A stretch of 64,000 nt of DNA from Nitrosomonas supralitoralis (GCF_003011925.2 NZ_PXXU01000013.1:1-64000); one strand, 5' to 3'; counted from the first letter of the stretch, positions 25,580-37,529 are shown. Numbers and translations are program-made. The notes: generated from the sequence alone by a model not told the origin.

Positions 25580-26377
25580 ATGGGGCAAGTGACTGAAATC
25601 GTTGGACGTGGATTGGCGCGATTTTTAACCAAGCCGATACGTCAAAGCATTCAGGTTGCAACAATCAGTCAGGAAAAGCTTGCAGCTAGCTTACAGCCTG
25701 GCGATGTGTTATTGGTGGAGGGAAATACCCGCATTAGTGTCGCTATCAAATATCTGACACAATCCAATTGGTCACATGCGGCACTTTACATTGGCAACGT
25801 ACTTCCTCATGGTGCTCCTTGGGAGTTGCCCCGGGTACTGATTGAAGCTGACCTGAAAGAAGGCGTGCGCGCCATTACACTGGCGCATTATGCACAAATG
25901 CATACGCGGATCTGTCGTCCGGTCGGTTTGAGTAATGATGATCGCAAGCGCGTTGTCGATTATGTGATTGCACGTATCGGTCATCAGTATGATCTTAAAC
26001 ATATTTTCGATCTCTTGCGTTATCTACTCCCAACGTTTCCAGTTCCCACACGATTCCGCAGACGTCTGTTGGCATTGGGGAGTGACGATCCTACGCGTGC
26101 AATATGTTCTACTTTGATTGCACAAGCCTTCGAATCGGTACGTTATCCAATTCTGCCGGAGATTCAGCGCACGTGGTCTGATGATCCCGCGCACGCAGAT
26201 TGCTATGCAGATATTTATCATATCCGTCATCACAGTCTTTTTACTCCAAGAGATTTCGATATATCACCTTACTTTGATATTATCAAACCGACAATTGAGA
26301 ATGGTTTTGACTATCGTTCACTTGCTTGGGGCGATACAATGCACGATCCTAAACGAATTCAATATGAGATCACTTAA
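25580..26377 (+). CDS. YiiX/YebB-like permuted NlpC/P60 family protein
   Basis: A 265-residue protein. The core follows the permuted papain-like arrangement: LQPGDVLLVEGNTRIS at about 37-52, then SNWSHAALYIG at about 62-72 with the catalytic His, a VLIEADLKEGVRAITL strand pair, and ICSTLIAQAF at about 174-183 with the candidate catalytic Cys. Such enzymes hydrolyse amide or thioester bonds in the envelope or lipids; the substrate here is unknown. No signal peptide is seen; the N-terminal 30 residues are basic and amphipathic, perhaps membrane-associating. It appears monocistronic. Confidence 0.75.
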   Translation: MGQVTEIVGRGLARFLTKPIRQSIQVATISQEKLAASLQPGDVLLVEGNTRISVAIKYLTQSNWSHAALYIGNVLPHGAPWELPRVLIEADLKEGVRAITLAHYAQMHTRICRPVGLSNDDRKRVVDYVIARIGHQYDLKHIFDLLRYLLPTFPVPTRFRRRLLALGSDDPTRAICSTLIAQAFESVRYPILPEIQRTWSDDPAHADCYADIYHIRHHSLFTPRDFDISPYFDIIKPTIENGFDYRSLAWGDTMHDPKRIQYEIT

Positions 26378-26678
26378 AAAATCTAAGTTAATGAATTATT
26401 ATAAGTACAGTAATCCTATGCACTTATAGATTGTCTGGAGTTATTTTATATGCCACTGAATCGTCTTCAGTTTGATATTATTATTGGATGAGCAGAGGCT
26501 TTAAATTACGTTATATCAGATAGATTCTCTTGTTTTTTCTGCGTTCTTTCCAACATACTGAAAATGAAAACTGTATAGAGAAGTAATCATTAATATCTGC
26601 TAATCAAGCTGAGGAGGCTGCAAGGTAAGATAAGCATTAACAGAAAATGGGGCGCGGAGACTATAAAACTTATGTATT
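26378..26678. other. Intergenic region, nothing recognised
   Basis: This lies between the YiiX-like gene and the end of cca. No reading frame, hairpin or repeat of note was found; a frame at 26647-26859 is antisense to cca and has no family resemblance. Confidence 0.5.
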
Positions 26679-27917
26679 TCAGCTATATATCAATTCAGCT
26701 TTTATTCTGGCAATACGCGCTGAGTGCACACAGGTGTTAATAGCGCTTGGCAATGCAGTTGACCCAGGTAAATTTTTCCTGAGCTCAGCTGCAATTGCAC
26801 CGGCGTCTACTTTTTTTGCCGCAAGATATGCTTTCCGAAATCGATCGGCTGGCAAATAAGGCCTGGTCGCATAACCTGGACGGCCATGAAAATCGCATGC
26901 GCAAGCTTGTAAGAATTCCTCGAATCGGCCTGGTTTACGGTAAGCATCAACCGCTTGCAGCATTTTTGCCATGGTAGACGGTTTGAGCTCTTCTGCGCGA
27001 TGTACTTCGCCGTGATAACGTGCAACCAGTAACGCGAGATCACGCGATTCTTTAGGGACTTTAATGCGTTCACACAAATTCTTTGTTAATTCGACGCTGC
27101 GGTCTTCATGACCAATATGCCGCGGCCATTCTTCGGGTGATGTTGTGCCTTTTCCTAAATCATGCGTTAGCGCGGCAAAACGCACAGGTAACGAATAGTT
27201 TTGCGCTGCAGCATAATCGATTACCATCATAATATGCACACCAGTATCAATTTCAGGATGTACATGCGCTGGTTGCGGAACGCCGAACAACACGTTCACT
27301 TCTGGAATAATCCGTGCTAAAGCACCGCATTCCTTCAGTATATAAAACATTCTGGATGGATTCTTTTCCATCAATCCGCGTGCGAGTTCCTGCCAGACAC
27401 GTTCTGGTACCAGTGCATCAACCTCGCCGTTATGTACCATATCGTTCATCAGCATCAATGTTTCCGGTGCTATGCTGAAACCGAAGCGCGCGGCAAAGCG
27501 CGCGGCTCTGAGAATCCGTACTGGATCTTCTGAAAATGCAGGACTGATATGGCGTAAAATGCCGGCTTCAAGATCAGCGACACCGTTAAATGGATCGATG
27601 ATGTTGCCTGCTTCATCTTTGGCAATCGAATTGATGGTAAGGTCCCGGCGTGCCAGATCTTCCTGCAAGGTAACTTGAGGTGAAGTAAACACTTCGAATC
27701 CTTTGTATCCGAGTGAAATTTTTCGTTCAGTCCGGGCTAGTGCGTATTGCTCATTTGTCTGAGGGTGTAAGAAAACCGGAAAATCCTTGCCTACCGGACG
27801 ATAGCCCAACTGCTCCATTTCCTCCGGTGAAGCACCCACTACCACATAATCATGATCCTGGACCGGCAATCCGAGCAGTTCATCGCGCACCGAACCGCCT
27901 ACTAGATAAGTTTTCAA
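26679..27917 (-). CDS. cca: CCA-adding multifunctional tRNA nucleotidyltransferase
   Basis: A 412-residue enzyme, the same length as E. coli Cca. The N-terminal nucleotidyltransferase head has LVGGSVRDELLG at 5-16 and catalytic Asp 21 and 23 in DHDYVVVG. RRDLTINSIA lies at about 109-118, and the neck and body follow. A C-terminal HD phosphohydrolase domain (AALTHDLGKG at about 248-257, HIGHEDRS) gives the 2',3'-cyclic phosphodiesterase and phosphatase functions seen in the gammaproteobacterial type. It builds or repairs the CCA end of tRNA. Its start is 3 nt from the slt stop, so the two genes share a transcript. Confidence 0.97.
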   Translation of the reverse strand: MKTYLVGGSVRDELLGLPVQDHDYVVVGASPEEMEQLGYRPVGKDFPVFLHPQTNEQYALARTERKISLGYKGFEVFTSPQVTLQEDLARRDLTINSIAKDEAGNIIDPFNGVADLEAGILRHISPAFSEDPVRILRAARFAARFGFSIAPETLMLMNDMVHNGEVDALVPERVWQELARGLMEKNPSRMFYILKECGALARIIPEVNVLFGVPQPAHVHPEIDTGVHIMMVIDYAAAQNYSLPVRFAALTHDLGKGTTSPEEWPRHIGHEDRSVELTKNLCERIKVPKESRDLALLVARYHGEVHRAEELKPSTMAKMLQAVDAYRKPGRFEEFLQACACDFHGRPGYATRPYLPADRFRKAYLAAKKVDAGAIAAELRKNLPGSTALPSAINTCVHSARIARIKAELIYS

Positions 27918-27920
27918 TGA

Positions 27921-29834
27921 CTATTTCGCCCGTACAATCCCCAAGCGCTCCTTAAGTGTTGGTGAATCATGTCCATGCTCGAGGACTTTGGCGTAATACA
28001 TTGAGTTCTTTAAAACCTTCTTGACGTAATCCCGGGTCTCGTTAAAAGGAATTGTTTCGGCATAAATAGCACCTTCCAATATTCTAGTATCGTCGCGCCA
28101 GCGTCTGGCCCTGCCCGGTCCAGCATTATAGGCAGCCGAAGCTAGCAGCGGTTGATTGTCCAATGTGTTCAGCACGTGTTTAAGATAATATGTTCCTAAT
28201 TGCAAGTTGGTATTTACATCTGACACGAGATTTTGCCGGAAATTTGGTATTCCCAATTGCTTGGCAACCCATTCGGCCGTGGCTGGCATCAATTGCATCA
28301 AGCCCGTCGCCCCAGCGTGAGATTTAATATCCGCAATAAAGCGACTTTCCTGCCGAATCAGCCCATACACCCAGGCTTCATCCAGTTCATGTCGCCGCAA
28401 AACATTTCTAAGCGCTTCCCGGTGCGGAGATAAAAAACGCAAACTGAAATCATGTTGCGTTATCGTTCTATTCGCAGTATTGATCGCGCGGTCATACATG
28501 CCCTGACGGCGCGCTACCTCGGATGCTGCCAGTAATTCCGCATCTGAGAATTGTCGAATGGTCCAACTCCACTCGCGGAATGCTTCGGTACGCAAATTCA
28601 TGCGCGCAAAAGCCATTGTTCGTTGTATACCGGGCTTGCGTTCCATAGCAGATACCTCGCTATTGTTCGCGCGGTAGATTTTGTCAGTGATGCTGAGCAT
28701 ACTACCCAGTTCTTCTCGTGCCAATTGGCCATAAAAACTGTGCTCACTGCTGAGAGGAATTAAGATATTATTTGCATCCTGAGTCTTCCCCTTCGCTATA
28801 AACGCACGTGCTTTCCAGTAGCGCCAAGTATCGATTTGTTGCTCGGTGGATGACATCTTGTCGATAGTTCTTAGTACCTCATCCCAGTGTGCAGCCCGCA
28901 AAGCCGCGCGTGCCTGCCAGGCAAGCACGGTATCTGAGGGTGGATAGGTTTGCGGTGTATTTTGCGCTTCCCGGAACCAATCTAGGGCGCGGGAGTCATG
29001 CCGCATCGCTGCTCGGTACCCCAGTCTTCCCAGAAAATAGGAACGATCAAATGGAGTAAGCTGACTTTTGATTTTTGACCACTGGACATAGGCTTGATTG
29101 GTATCATTGCGCAGCAGACGCAATAGCGCAAATAAAGCAATTTCTCGGTCACTGCGTGATTTGATTCTGGTATTTAAGGTGTCCAGATAACGCAACGGAT
29201 TCTTGGCTGCGTTATTCAAGTCGGTGTTGTTTAACGACTCGTTACTTGGTAAATAACGGTTAATATGCGTAGCCACACCGGTTTGACCTTCTTCCAAAGC
29301 TAGTCGAATTCGGGTCCAGATATCTTCCAGCGTAATTTGACCGCCGTGAATTAACGTACGAAAAACCGGCGTGCAGCTATCGGGCTGACTAGTCGGTGTA
29401 AGCCATAAGGATCGCACTTCTCTCAACACTGAAATGTCTCTGGCATTCAGGCGATTCTGATAGTAATAGCACAAGAGCTCAGTATCCTTGTTCACTGACA
29501 ATGGATATTCGGTTTCAAAAAGCGACCATTGTTGATTCTTGCCCAACAACTTGAGCCAATCTCCGCGTAATCGATCCGCGACCAGATCACCATCATAACG
29601 CGTGAGAAAGTATCGAATGCTGGCAATGTCGGTGCTTTGCAGTCTCATGCGCAGTTTGAAATATTCCACATAGGGCCACAGCACGTGGTGTTGCAGCTTT
29701 GCGGCATGTTCATCTAAACGTTTGGCGTTGCCAGCCTGGAAGGCTTCTCGAGCAGCAATATAATCAAGGTCCTGACTTGCGGATAATGTTCCGAAATAGA
29801 CTAAAAGGATTAGTCCCAGAAGGTAATTTCTCAT
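27921..29834 (-). CDS. slt: Soluble lytic murein transglycosylase (Slt-like)
   Basis: A 637-residue periplasmic enzyme that cleaves the MurNAc-GlcNAc bond of peptidoglycan with anhydro-ring formation. A signal peptide covers about residues 1-19 (LLGLILLVYFGTLSA). A long alpha-superhelical U/L domain follows to about residue 470. The C-terminal catalytic domain has YGLIRQESRFI with the catalytic Glu at about 491-501, SHAGATGLMQLMPATA at about 505-520 and ASAAYNAGPGRARRW. This is the family 1 (Slt70) architecture. Neighbouring cca lies downstream in the same operon. Confidence 0.95.
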   Translation of the reverse strand: MRNYLLGLILLVYFGTLSASQDLDYIAAREAFQAGNAKRLDEHAAKLQHHVLWPYVEYFKLRMRLQSTDIASIRYFLTRYDGDLVADRLRGDWLKLLGKNQQWSLFETEYPLSVNKDTELLCYYYQNRLNARDISVLREVRSLWLTPTSQPDSCTPVFRTLIHGGQITLEDIWTRIRLALEEGQTGVATHINRYLPSNESLNNTDLNNAAKNPLRYLDTLNTRIKSRSDREIALFALLRLLRNDTNQAYVQWSKIKSQLTPFDRSYFLGRLGYRAAMRHDSRALDWFREAQNTPQTYPPSDTVLAWQARAALRAAHWDEVLRTIDKMSSTEQQIDTWRYWKARAFIAKGKTQDANNILIPLSSEHSFYGQLAREELGSMLSITDKIYRANNSEVSAMERKPGIQRTMAFARMNLRTEAFREWSWTIRQFSDAELLAASEVARRQGMYDRAINTANRTITQHDFSLRFLSPHREALRNVLRRHELDEAWVYGLIRQESRFIADIKSHAGATGLMQLMPATAEWVAKQLGIPNFRQNLVSDVNTNLQLGTYYLKHVLNTLDNQPLLASAAYNAGPGRARRWRDDTRILEGAIYAETIPFNETRDYVKKVLKNSMYYAKVLEHGHDSPTLKERLGIVRAK

Positions 29835-29992
29835 AGCTATTTCCTGCGCAGGCTCAATAGAAGGTTCTTACAATCAAGAAATAGAACGAATGCTTCAATG
29901 GCTTGTATTTCACAGTATGGCTGTAAAATACAAGAGTCATACTTCAAGTTCTGGCAAATTTCTGCAGCCAGCCAATATACTGGTAATGAATA

Positions 29993-31339
29993 TCAAACAA
30001 TGCCTTGGCCCAGCATGGCATCAGCCACTTTAACAAAACCGGCAATGTTGGCACCATCCACATAATTAATGCTGCCATCAGGCTTGGTGCCGTACTTAAG
30101 GCAGGATTTGTGAATAGCCTGCATGATTGCTTGCAGGCGTGCATCAACCTCCTCATGAGTCCAGGTCAAGCGCATTGCGTTCTGGCTCATTTCCAGACCT
30201 GAAGTAGCGACACCGCCGGCATTGCTTGCTTTGCCCGGTGCGTAGAGCACCTTGTTATGGAGAAAACATTCGACTGCTTCAGCGTTCGATGGCATGTTTG
30301 CGCCTTCGGCAACGCAGATAACGCCGTTGTTAACTAGAGTCTGTGCGTCAGTTCCGGTGATTTCATTTTGTGTTGCGCACGGCAATGCCACTTGTACGGG
30401 TACATGCCAAGGTTTTTCATTAGGCAGAAAAGTGACATCGGCGACGCGTTTAGCATATTCATCCAGACGCGCATATAGGTGATTTTTTACTTCGCCCAAT
30501 ATCGCCAGTTTTTCCGGGGTAAAACCATTTTCATCCACGATTGTGCCACTGGAATCAGATACGGTAATCACTTTGGCACCCTGTGCCATGGCTTTCTCTA
30601 CGGCAAATTGTGCTACATTACCTGAGCCAGAAACAGAAACACGCATGCCTTCCATATAACGTCCCGCATGCCGTAATACTTCCTGAGCAAAATAGACCGT
30701 GCCGTAACCGGTTGCTTCAGGACGAATCAACGATCCGCCAAAACTCAATCCTTTGCCGGTAAATACACAATCAGATCGATTGGACAGCTTTTTCGTCATG
30801 CCTGCCATGAATCCGACTTCACGTCCCCCGACACCGATATCACCGGCGGGTACATCGGTATCCGAGCCAATATGGCGAAACAACTCACTGATAAAAGCCT
30901 GGCAAAAACGCATGACTTCACCAGGACTTCTACCTTTCGGATCAAAATCGGATCCGCCCTTGCCACCGCCCATCGGCAACGTCGTCAATGCATTCTTGAA
31001 AGTTTGCTCGAATGCCAGGAATTTAAGAATAGACAGATTCACTGAAGGATGAAATCGAACCCCGCCTTTGTAGGGGCCAATGGAAGAGCTGTGTTGAACC
31101 CGATAACCCCGATTAACCTTGACTTCGCCATGATCATCGACCCAGGATACGCGAAATATAATCACTCGTTCCGGTTCGACCAGGCGATCCAGCAAGCCAT
31201 GTTCGGCATACCGTGGGTGTTCCATAATAAAGGGCCACAAGCTCTCAACGACTTCAGTAACTGCTTGCATGTATTCTGGTTGATTAGGATTACGCTCAGT
31301 TACATATGCGCTGAACTCCTGAAGGCTCTTATATTTCAT
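29993..31339 (-). CDS. gdhA: NADP-type glutamate dehydrogenase
   Basis: A frame opens at 31411, but ATG 31339 with GGGGAA 7 nt upstream gives the family's 448-residue length and start (MKYKSLQEFSAYV). Signature blocks: PYKGGVRFHPSVNLSILKFLAFEQTFKNALT, PMGGGKGGSDFDPKG with the catalytic Lys, PAGDIGVGGREVGFM, the Rossmann motif SGSGNVAQFA and EGANMPSN. It makes glutamate from 2-oxoglutarate and ammonium, a plausible main ammonium-assimilation route in this organism. The gene is divergent from tkt. NADP preference is inferred from the hexameric class-I type. Confidence 0.95.
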   Translation of the reverse strand: MKYKSLQEFSAYVTERNPNQPEYMQAVTEVVESLWPFIMEHPRYAEHGLLDRLVEPERVIIFRVSWVDDHGEVKVNRGYRVQHSSSIGPYKGGVRFHPSVNLSILKFLAFEQTFKNALTTLPMGGGKGGSDFDPKGRSPGEVMRFCQAFISELFRHIGSDTDVPAGDIGVGGREVGFMAGMTKKLSNRSDCVFTGKGLSFGGSLIRPEATGYGTVYFAQEVLRHAGRYMEGMRVSVSGSGNVAQFAVEKAMAQGAKVITVSDSSGTIVDENGFTPEKLAILGEVKNHLYARLDEYAKRVADVTFLPNEKPWHVPVQVALPCATQNEITGTDAQTLVNNGVICVAEGANMPSNAEAVECFLHNKVLYAPGKASNAGGVATSGLEMSQNAMRLTWTHEEVDARLQAIMQAIHKSCLKYGTKPDGSINYVDGANIAGFVKVADAMLGQGIV

Positions 31340-31654
31340 TTTTAATTCCCCGGTAAATGAAAGGTTATTTGCAAATAACCCAATTTTGCCAAATAAATTC
31401 ACAAGCTGCACTGTTTTTTGTTAAAAATGGGGTTTTTTGCAGTTGTTTTTTTCTAAGCAGTTACATTGCAATATCATTGATTGGAGGTTAAGTTGCAGGA
31501 ATACTATCATTCTATTAGAAGGTGGTCATTACATCTCTACTGAATTGGTTTTAGACGCAAATTGAAGGACTCTAGTTGTCGTATCTGTTATCTTAGGGGA
31601 TAATATACACTTTTATTTATTTTATTTATCTGAAAAATTAGGGAGCTTGTATCG
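31340..31654. other. Divergent promoter region between gdhA and tkt
   Basis: No gene is present. A tkt promoter candidate lies at 31576-31605. The stretch near 31410-31450 is rich in T and G on the plus strand and holds an imperfect AAAAATGGGGTTTTTT segment of no known meaning. Confidence 0.5.
31576..31605 (+). promoter_or_regulatory. Candidate promoter of the tkt operon
   Basis: TTGTCG at 31576-31581 and GATAAT at 31600-31605 are separated by 18 bp and followed by an AT-rich start region about 50 nt before the tkt start. It is the best sigma-70-like match in the gap; unproven. Confidence 0.35.
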
Positions 31655-33670
31655 ATGGGGACATTCAAGGATTTTGACGCACCGGTATTTAAAGATTTGA
31701 CCAGTGCGGTTCGCGCATTGGCGATGGATGCCGTGCAAAAAGCCAATTCCGGTCACCCCGGTATGCCGATGGGTATGGCTGAAATTGCTGAGGTGCTGTG
31801 GATTCATCACTTGCGTCATAATCCTGGCAATCCGGGTTGGGTTGATCGTGACCGGTTTGTTTTATCCAATGGTCATGGATCAATGTTGATTTATGCTTTG
31901 TTACATTTAACCGGCTATGATTTGCCGATGGAAGAACTTAAAAAGTTTCGTCAATTCCATTCGAAAACACCTGGACATCCAGAGTATGGTTACACACCGG
32001 GAGTGGAAACCACCACTGGCCCGCTGGGTCAGGGCATTACGAATGCAGTAGGCATGGCTTTGGCAGAGAAAGTGCTGGCTGCAGAATTTAATCGTCCTGG
32101 CTACAATATCGTAGATCATCACACTTACGTTTTCTTGGGTGATGGCTGTTTAATGGAAGGCATTTCGCATGAAGCTTGTTCACTAGCCGGTACATTGGGT
32201 TTAGGCAAGCTAATCTGTTTTTATGATGATAATGGTATTTCCATAGATGGCCATGTTGAAGGTTGGTTTACTGATGATACGCCGAAGCGCTTCGAATCCT
32301 ATGGCTGGCATGTAGTGCCTAACGTCAACGGCCATGATCCAGTTGCAATTGAAGCGGCTATTGAAGCCGCGAAGCAAGTAAACAATAAGCCATCGATGAT
32401 TTGTTGCAAAACGGTTATCGGATTGGGTTCGCCGAATATGGCCGATACTCATTCAGTTCATGGCGCCGCGCTAGGTGATGCGGAAATCGCTGCTACTCGG
32501 CCGCATATTGGCTGGCATCATCCGCCTTTTGAAATCCCCCAAGATGTTTATAGTGCTTGGGACGCAAGAGCGAAAGGCCAGAAGCTTGAAACGGAGTGGA
32601 ATCAGAAGCTTGCAGAGTATGCAGAAAAATATCCTGCCGAAGCTGCGGAATTTGATCGTCGAATGGCCGGAGAATTGCCTGCAAATTGGAGTAGTCATGT
32701 TGAAGATGTTATTAATCAAGTTAATGCGAAAGCGGAATCCATCGCAAGCCGCAAAGCTTCGCAAAACTCGATAGAAGCCTTGGCACCTATTCTGCCGGAA
32801 TTGATTGGAGGGTCTGCCGATTTAGCGGGTTCCAACCTGACTCTATGGTCAGGCTCCAAAGGAGTCGGTAATAATGGCGGGGGCAATTATGTTTATTACG
32901 GTGTGCGTGAGTTTGGTATGAGTGCGATGATGAATGGCTTGTCGTTGCATGGTGGCCTGATTCCTTACGGTGCAACCTTTTTGATGTTTTCAGAATATGC
33001 TCGTAATGCGTTGCGCATGGCTGCTTTGATGAAAATACGTAACATTTTTGTCTTTACACATGATTCAATTGGTTTGGGTGAAGATGGTCCAACGCATCAA
33101 CCGGTAGAGCAAACAGCAACATTGCGTTATATCCCCAATATGGATGTATGGCGGCCTTGCGATACCGTTGAATCAACTGTTTCATGGGTGCGTGCCATCG
33201 AACGTAAAGATGGACCTTCAGCTTTGATTTTCAGTCGCCAGAATTTGCCGTTCCAGAAACGAGACGCAGCAAGCATCAAACTAATCGAAAAAGGTGGTTA
33301 TATATTGGCCGAATCAAGTAACGGCAAACCGCAGGTTGTTCTCATCGCTACCGGCTCGGAAGTCGGTCTGGCCATGAATGCGCAGAAAGTATTGGCAGAT
33401 GAGGGTATTCATGCACGTGTTGTCTCCATGCCTTGTACGAATGTTTTTGATCGCCAGGAACCATCCTACAAGGACAATGTCTTGCCAAGGGGTGTCAAAC
33501 GGATCGCTATCGAGGCAGGTGTGACAGATTTTTGGCGTAAATATGTCGGGCTGGACGGTGCGGTAGTGGGTATTGATACCTTTGGTGAGTCAGCGCCTGC
33601 AGATGTGCTATTCAAGCATTTCGGTTTTACCGTCGAGAACGTAGTCAAAACTGTAAAAGGCATTCTCTAA
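31655..33670 (+). CDS. tkt: Transketolase
   Basis: A 671-residue thiamine diphosphate enzyme that moves two-carbon units between sugar phosphates, used in both the Calvin-Benson cycle and pentose phosphate pathway. Motifs: [13 protein letters not shown] at about 31-43, [16 protein letters not shown], the ThDP/Mg motif [13 protein letters not shown] at about 157-169 with NGISIDGH, and in the pyrimidine domain [10 protein letters not shown] with the catalytic Glu and [16 protein letters not shown]. Placement ahead of gap, pgk and fba is typical of carbon-fixing betaproteobacteria, where it is often called cbbT. No rubisco or phosphoribulokinase gene is in the window. Confidence 0.97.
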   Translation: MGTFKDFDAPVFKDLTSAVRALAMDAVQKANSGHPGMPMGMAEIAEVLWIHHLRHNPGNPGWVDRDRFVLSNGHGSMLIYALLHLTGYDLPMEELKKFRQFHSKTPGHPEYGYTPGVETTTGPLGQGITNAVGMALAEKVLAAEFNRPGYNIVDHHTYVFLGDGCLMEGISHEACSLAGTLGLGKLICFYDDNGISIDGHVEGWFTDDTPKRFESYGWHVVPNVNGHDPVAIEAAIEAAKQVNNKPSMICCKTVIGLGSPNMADTHSVHGAALGDAEIAATRPHIGWHHPPFEIPQDVYSAWDARAKGQKLETEWNQKLAEYAEKYPAEAAEFDRRMAGELPANWSSHVEDVINQVNAKAESIASRKASQNSIEALAPILPELIGGSADLAGSNLTLWSGSKGVGNNGGGNYVYYGVREFGMSAMMNGLSLHGGLIPYGATFLMFSEYARNALRMAALMKIRNIFVFTHDSIGLGEDGPTHQPVEQTATLRYIPNMDVWRPCDTVESTVSWVRAIERKDGPSALIFSRQNLPFQKRDAASIKLIEKGGYILAESSNGKPQVVLIATGSEVGLAMNAQKVLADEGIHARVVSMPCTNVFDRQEPSYKDNVLPRGVKRIAIEAGVTDFWRKYVGLDGAVVGIDTFGESAPADVLFKHFGFTVENVVKTVKGIL

Positions 33671-33699
33671 TTCAATTTAAAAATATGGTTATCGTGTGA

Positions 33700-34749
<1,050 letters not shown>

Positions 34750-34826
34750 TTTGTATTGATCGATACGTAATTGGGAATAATTAAGATCTTGATTGCTATG
34801 TAAATCAATATTCAGTTCGTCAAGAT

Positions 34827-34854
34827 ATAAAGGGTAGCGTTAGCTATCCTTTAT
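34827..34854 (+). terminator. Hairpin between gap and pgk, terminator or processing signal
   Basis: A 12-bp stem with one G-T pair (ATAAAGGGTAGC at 34827-34838, GCTATCCTTTAT at 34843-34854) and a GTTA loop is followed by ATTTTCTT. It starts 77 nt after the gap stop and ends 30 nt before pgk, so it may partly terminate transcription or stabilise the gap message. Confidence 0.5.
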
Positions 34855-34884
34855 ATTTTCTTAAAGACAATTCTGGAGCTTATC

Positions 34885-36063
34885 GTGCCTGTTATTAAAC
34901 TTGTAGACCTTGACCTTAAAGGTAAGCGCGTATTTATACGCGCTGATCTGAATGTGCCCGTGAAGGATGGTAAAGTGACCTCGGACGCACGCATTACCGC
35001 CTCTATGGCGACGATTAATCATTGCCTCAAAGCAGGCGCCAAAGTGATGGTCACTTCTCACTTGGGGCGTCCTGATGAAGGAATATGGACCGAAGAAAAC
35101 TCACTGAAACCCGTTGTCGATAATATTGCCAACCGATTAGGAAAGCCAGTTCGATTAATAAAAGATTGGGTGGATGGTGGATTTGATGTTGATTCTGGAG
35201 AGCTGGTAGTACTTGAAAATTGCCGTATCAACAGAGGCGAAAAGAAAAATGTCGAGGAAACCGCACAGAAGTATGCAAAATTATGCGATGTGTTTGTGAT
35301 GGATGCCTTCGGCACCGCACATCGCGCAGAGGCTTCAACCCATGGTATCGCTAAATATGCTCCGATAGCTTGTGCGGGAATTTTACTGACTGAAGAGTTG
35401 GAAGCCTTAACTAAAGCGTTGTTGAGGCCAGCTCGTCCTATGGTTGCCATTGTGGGCGGTTCGAAAGTTTCCACTAAGCTGACCGTACTTGAATCATTAT
35501 CTGAAAAAGTGGATCAATTGGTTGTTGGTGGTGGTATCGCTAATACTTTTCTTAAGGCAACCGGTAAGAATGTCGGCAAGTCATTGTGCGAAGATGACTT
35601 GGTTCCAACGGCTAAAACTTTGATGGATAAAATGGCTAAACGCAATGCATCGATCCCGATTGCGGTCGACGTTGTGGTTGGCAAGAAATTTGATGCTAAT
35701 GAACCGGCAGTATTGAAAGACGCTGGTAGTGTGGCAGATGATGAAATGATTTTTGACATCGGCCCAAAGAGTGCACAGGAATTAACGGATATCATCATGA
35801 AAGCCGGGACAGTGGTGTGGAATGGTCCCGTGGGTGTATTTGAATTTGATCAATTTGGTGCTGGAACGGAAAAGATAGCGCGAGCAATTGCAGAAACCAA
35901 AGCGTTCACTCTGGCGGGCGGTGGTGATACCATTGCAGCTATTCAAAAATATGATATTTATAACAAAATTTCCTATATCTCTACGGCAGGCGGTGCATTT
36001 CTCGAATTTTTAGAAGGGAAGAAACTACCTGCGGTAGAAATTCTGGAAATGCGTGGTAACTAA
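34885..36063 (+). CDS. pgk: Phosphoglycerate kinase
   Basis: A 392-residue kinase that interconverts 1,3-bisphosphoglycerate and 3-phosphoglycerate with ADP/ATP. N-terminal [13 protein letters not shown], the substrate-binding HLGRP and [11 protein letters not shown] blocks, the mid-protein [13 protein letters not shown] and the C-terminal WNGPVGVFE and GGGDTIAAI phosphate-binding loops are all present. The length is standard. The start is ATC-GTG type: GTG 34885 preceded by TGGAGC. pyk begins 14 nt after its stop, so the two are co-transcribed. Confidence 0.97.
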   Translation: MPVIKLVDLDLKGKRVFIRADLNVPVKDGKVTSDARITASMATINHCLKAGAKVMVTSHLGRPDEGIWTEENSLKPVVDNIANRLGKPVRLIKDWVDGGFDVDSGELVVLENCRINRGEKKNVEETAQKYAKLCDVFVMDAFGTAHRAEASTHGIAKYAPIACAGILLTEELEALTKALLRPARPMVAIVGGSKVSTKLTVLESLSEKVDQLVVGGGIANTFLKATGKNVGKSLCEDDLVPTAKTLMDKMAKRNASIPIAVDVVVGKKFDANEPAVLKDAGSVADDEMIFDIGPKSAQELTDIIMKAGTVVWNGPVGVFEFDQFGAGTEKIARAIAETKAFTLAGGGDTIAAIQKYDIYNKISYISTAGGAFLEFLEGKKLPAVEILEMRGN

Positions 36064-36077
36064 TCGACAAGAAGATT

Positions 36078-37529
36078 ATGATTCGAAGAACAAAAATTGT
36101 AGCCACACTGGGCCCTGCCAGCGGTAATCCAAAAACTCTGGAACGTATGATCCGAGCCGGTGTCGATGTTGTTCGGATCAATTTCTCGCATGGGACGCGT
36201 GATCAGCATATTGAATTGGTGGAGCTGACGCGTTCATTGGCGCGTGCGGCAGGATTTACTGTGGGTGTTTTAGCTGATCTGCAAGGTCCTAAAATCCGTG
36301 TCGGCAAGTTTGAGCATGGCAAAATTAGGCTTGAAGTGGGTGATCAGTTTATTCTCGATGCTACATGTGAGCTGGGTAATCAGGAAAGAGTCGGGCTGGA
36401 TTATAAAGAACTGCCGAACGATCTGGAAACCGGAGCTACACTGATGCTGGATGATGGCCGTATCGTGCTGGGGGTGTCGCAGGTGAAAGGACATCAGGTA
36501 TTCTGTGTGGTCGAGCAAGGTGGAATACTGTCGAATAATAAAGGCATTAACCGTAAAGGCGGAGGATTGGGAGCTCCCGCTCTGACTAGTAAGGATCTGG
36601 AGGATATCAGAACGGCTGCCGAGTTTGGCGCGGATTATTTGGCGGTATCGTTTGTCCGATCGGGTGATGATATCCGACAAGCTCGCGCATTGCTGCAAGA
36701 AGCAGGAGGAAAGGGCATGATCATGGCCAAAATTGAACGCTCGGAAGCTATTCTTGCGCTGGATGATATACTCGAAGCTTCGGACGCGATCATGGTGGCG
36801 CGTGGCGATTTGGCGGTTGAAGTTGGTGATGCCGCTGTTCCTGCGTTACAGAAGAGAATGATTCGTTCTGCACGGGCAAACAATAAAATTGTTGTGACCG
36901 CAACACAAATGATGGAATCAATGATTACCGCCCCAATTCCGACGCGCGCTGAGGTATCGGATGTAGCTAATGCCGTACTTGATGGTACTGATGCAGTTAT
37001 GCTGTCGGCGGAATCCGCTGCCGGTGAATATCCGGTTGAAGCCGTAGAAGCCATGGCCAGGGTTTGTCTCGAAGCAGAAAAGGAATATCTGGTCAGTATA
37101 GATCGACGGATGCAAAATATTCATCCTGCGACCATTGAAGAAGCGATCGCACGTGCCACGATGTATACCGCCGGTGGTCTGCAGATTCGTGCAATTGCCG
37201 CGTTGACGCAAAGCGGTGTGACAGCATTGTTAATGTCGCGCAGGAGTTCAAAGGTACCAATTTTTGCGTTAACTCCTAACGAAGAAACGCGCAGGAGAGT
37301 TACCTTGTTCAGAGGTGTTTACCCGCTGGAATTTGGTGAAGGGTTGAACGATCCGGAAGTGATTCTAAATCTGGCTGAGCAGGAGTTACTCGATCGCGGT
37401 GTGGTGCGAAGTGGTGACATTATGGTGATGACGATTGGTGAGCCTGTAGGTAAGTCGGGCGGTACTAATACGATGAAAATTATTAGGGTCGGCGAGTGGA
37501 AAACAAGGCATGGTATTGATATAACTTGA
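36078..37529 (+). CDS. pyk: Pyruvate kinase
   Basis: A 483-residue enzyme converting phosphoenolpyruvate and ADP to pyruvate and ATP. Motifs: TKIVATLGPAS start, GVDVVRINFSHG at about 28-39, LADLQGPKIRVG, the catalytic IMAKIERSEA at about 215-224, MVARGDLAVEV, VTATQMMESM and a C-terminal allosteric domain with the RVTLFRGVYPL segment. Its location between pgk and fba, in an otherwise Calvin/gluconeogenic set, gives a full lower-glycolysis exit in the same cluster. Confidence 0.97.
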   Translation: MIRRTKIVATLGPASGNPKTLERMIRAGVDVVRINFSHGTRDQHIELVELTRSLARAAGFTVGVLADLQGPKIRVGKFEHGKIRLEVGDQFILDATCELGNQERVGLDYKELPNDLETGATLMLDDGRIVLGVSQVKGHQVFCVVEQGGILSNNKGINRKGGGLGAPALTSKDLEDIRTAAEFGADYLAVSFVRSGDDIRQARALLQEAGGKGMIMAKIERSEAILALDDILEASDAIMVARGDLAVEVGDAAVPALQKRMIRSARANNKIVVTATQMMESMITAPIPTRAEVSDVANAVLDGTDAVMLSAESAAGEYPVEAVEAMARVCLEAEKEYLVSIDRRMQNIHPATIEEAIARATMYTAGGLQIRAIAALTQSGVTALLMSRRSSKVPIFALTPNEETRRRVTLFRGVYPLEFGEGLNDPEVILNLAEQELLDRGVVRSGDIMVMTIGEPVGKSGGTNTMKIIRVGEWKTRHGIDIT

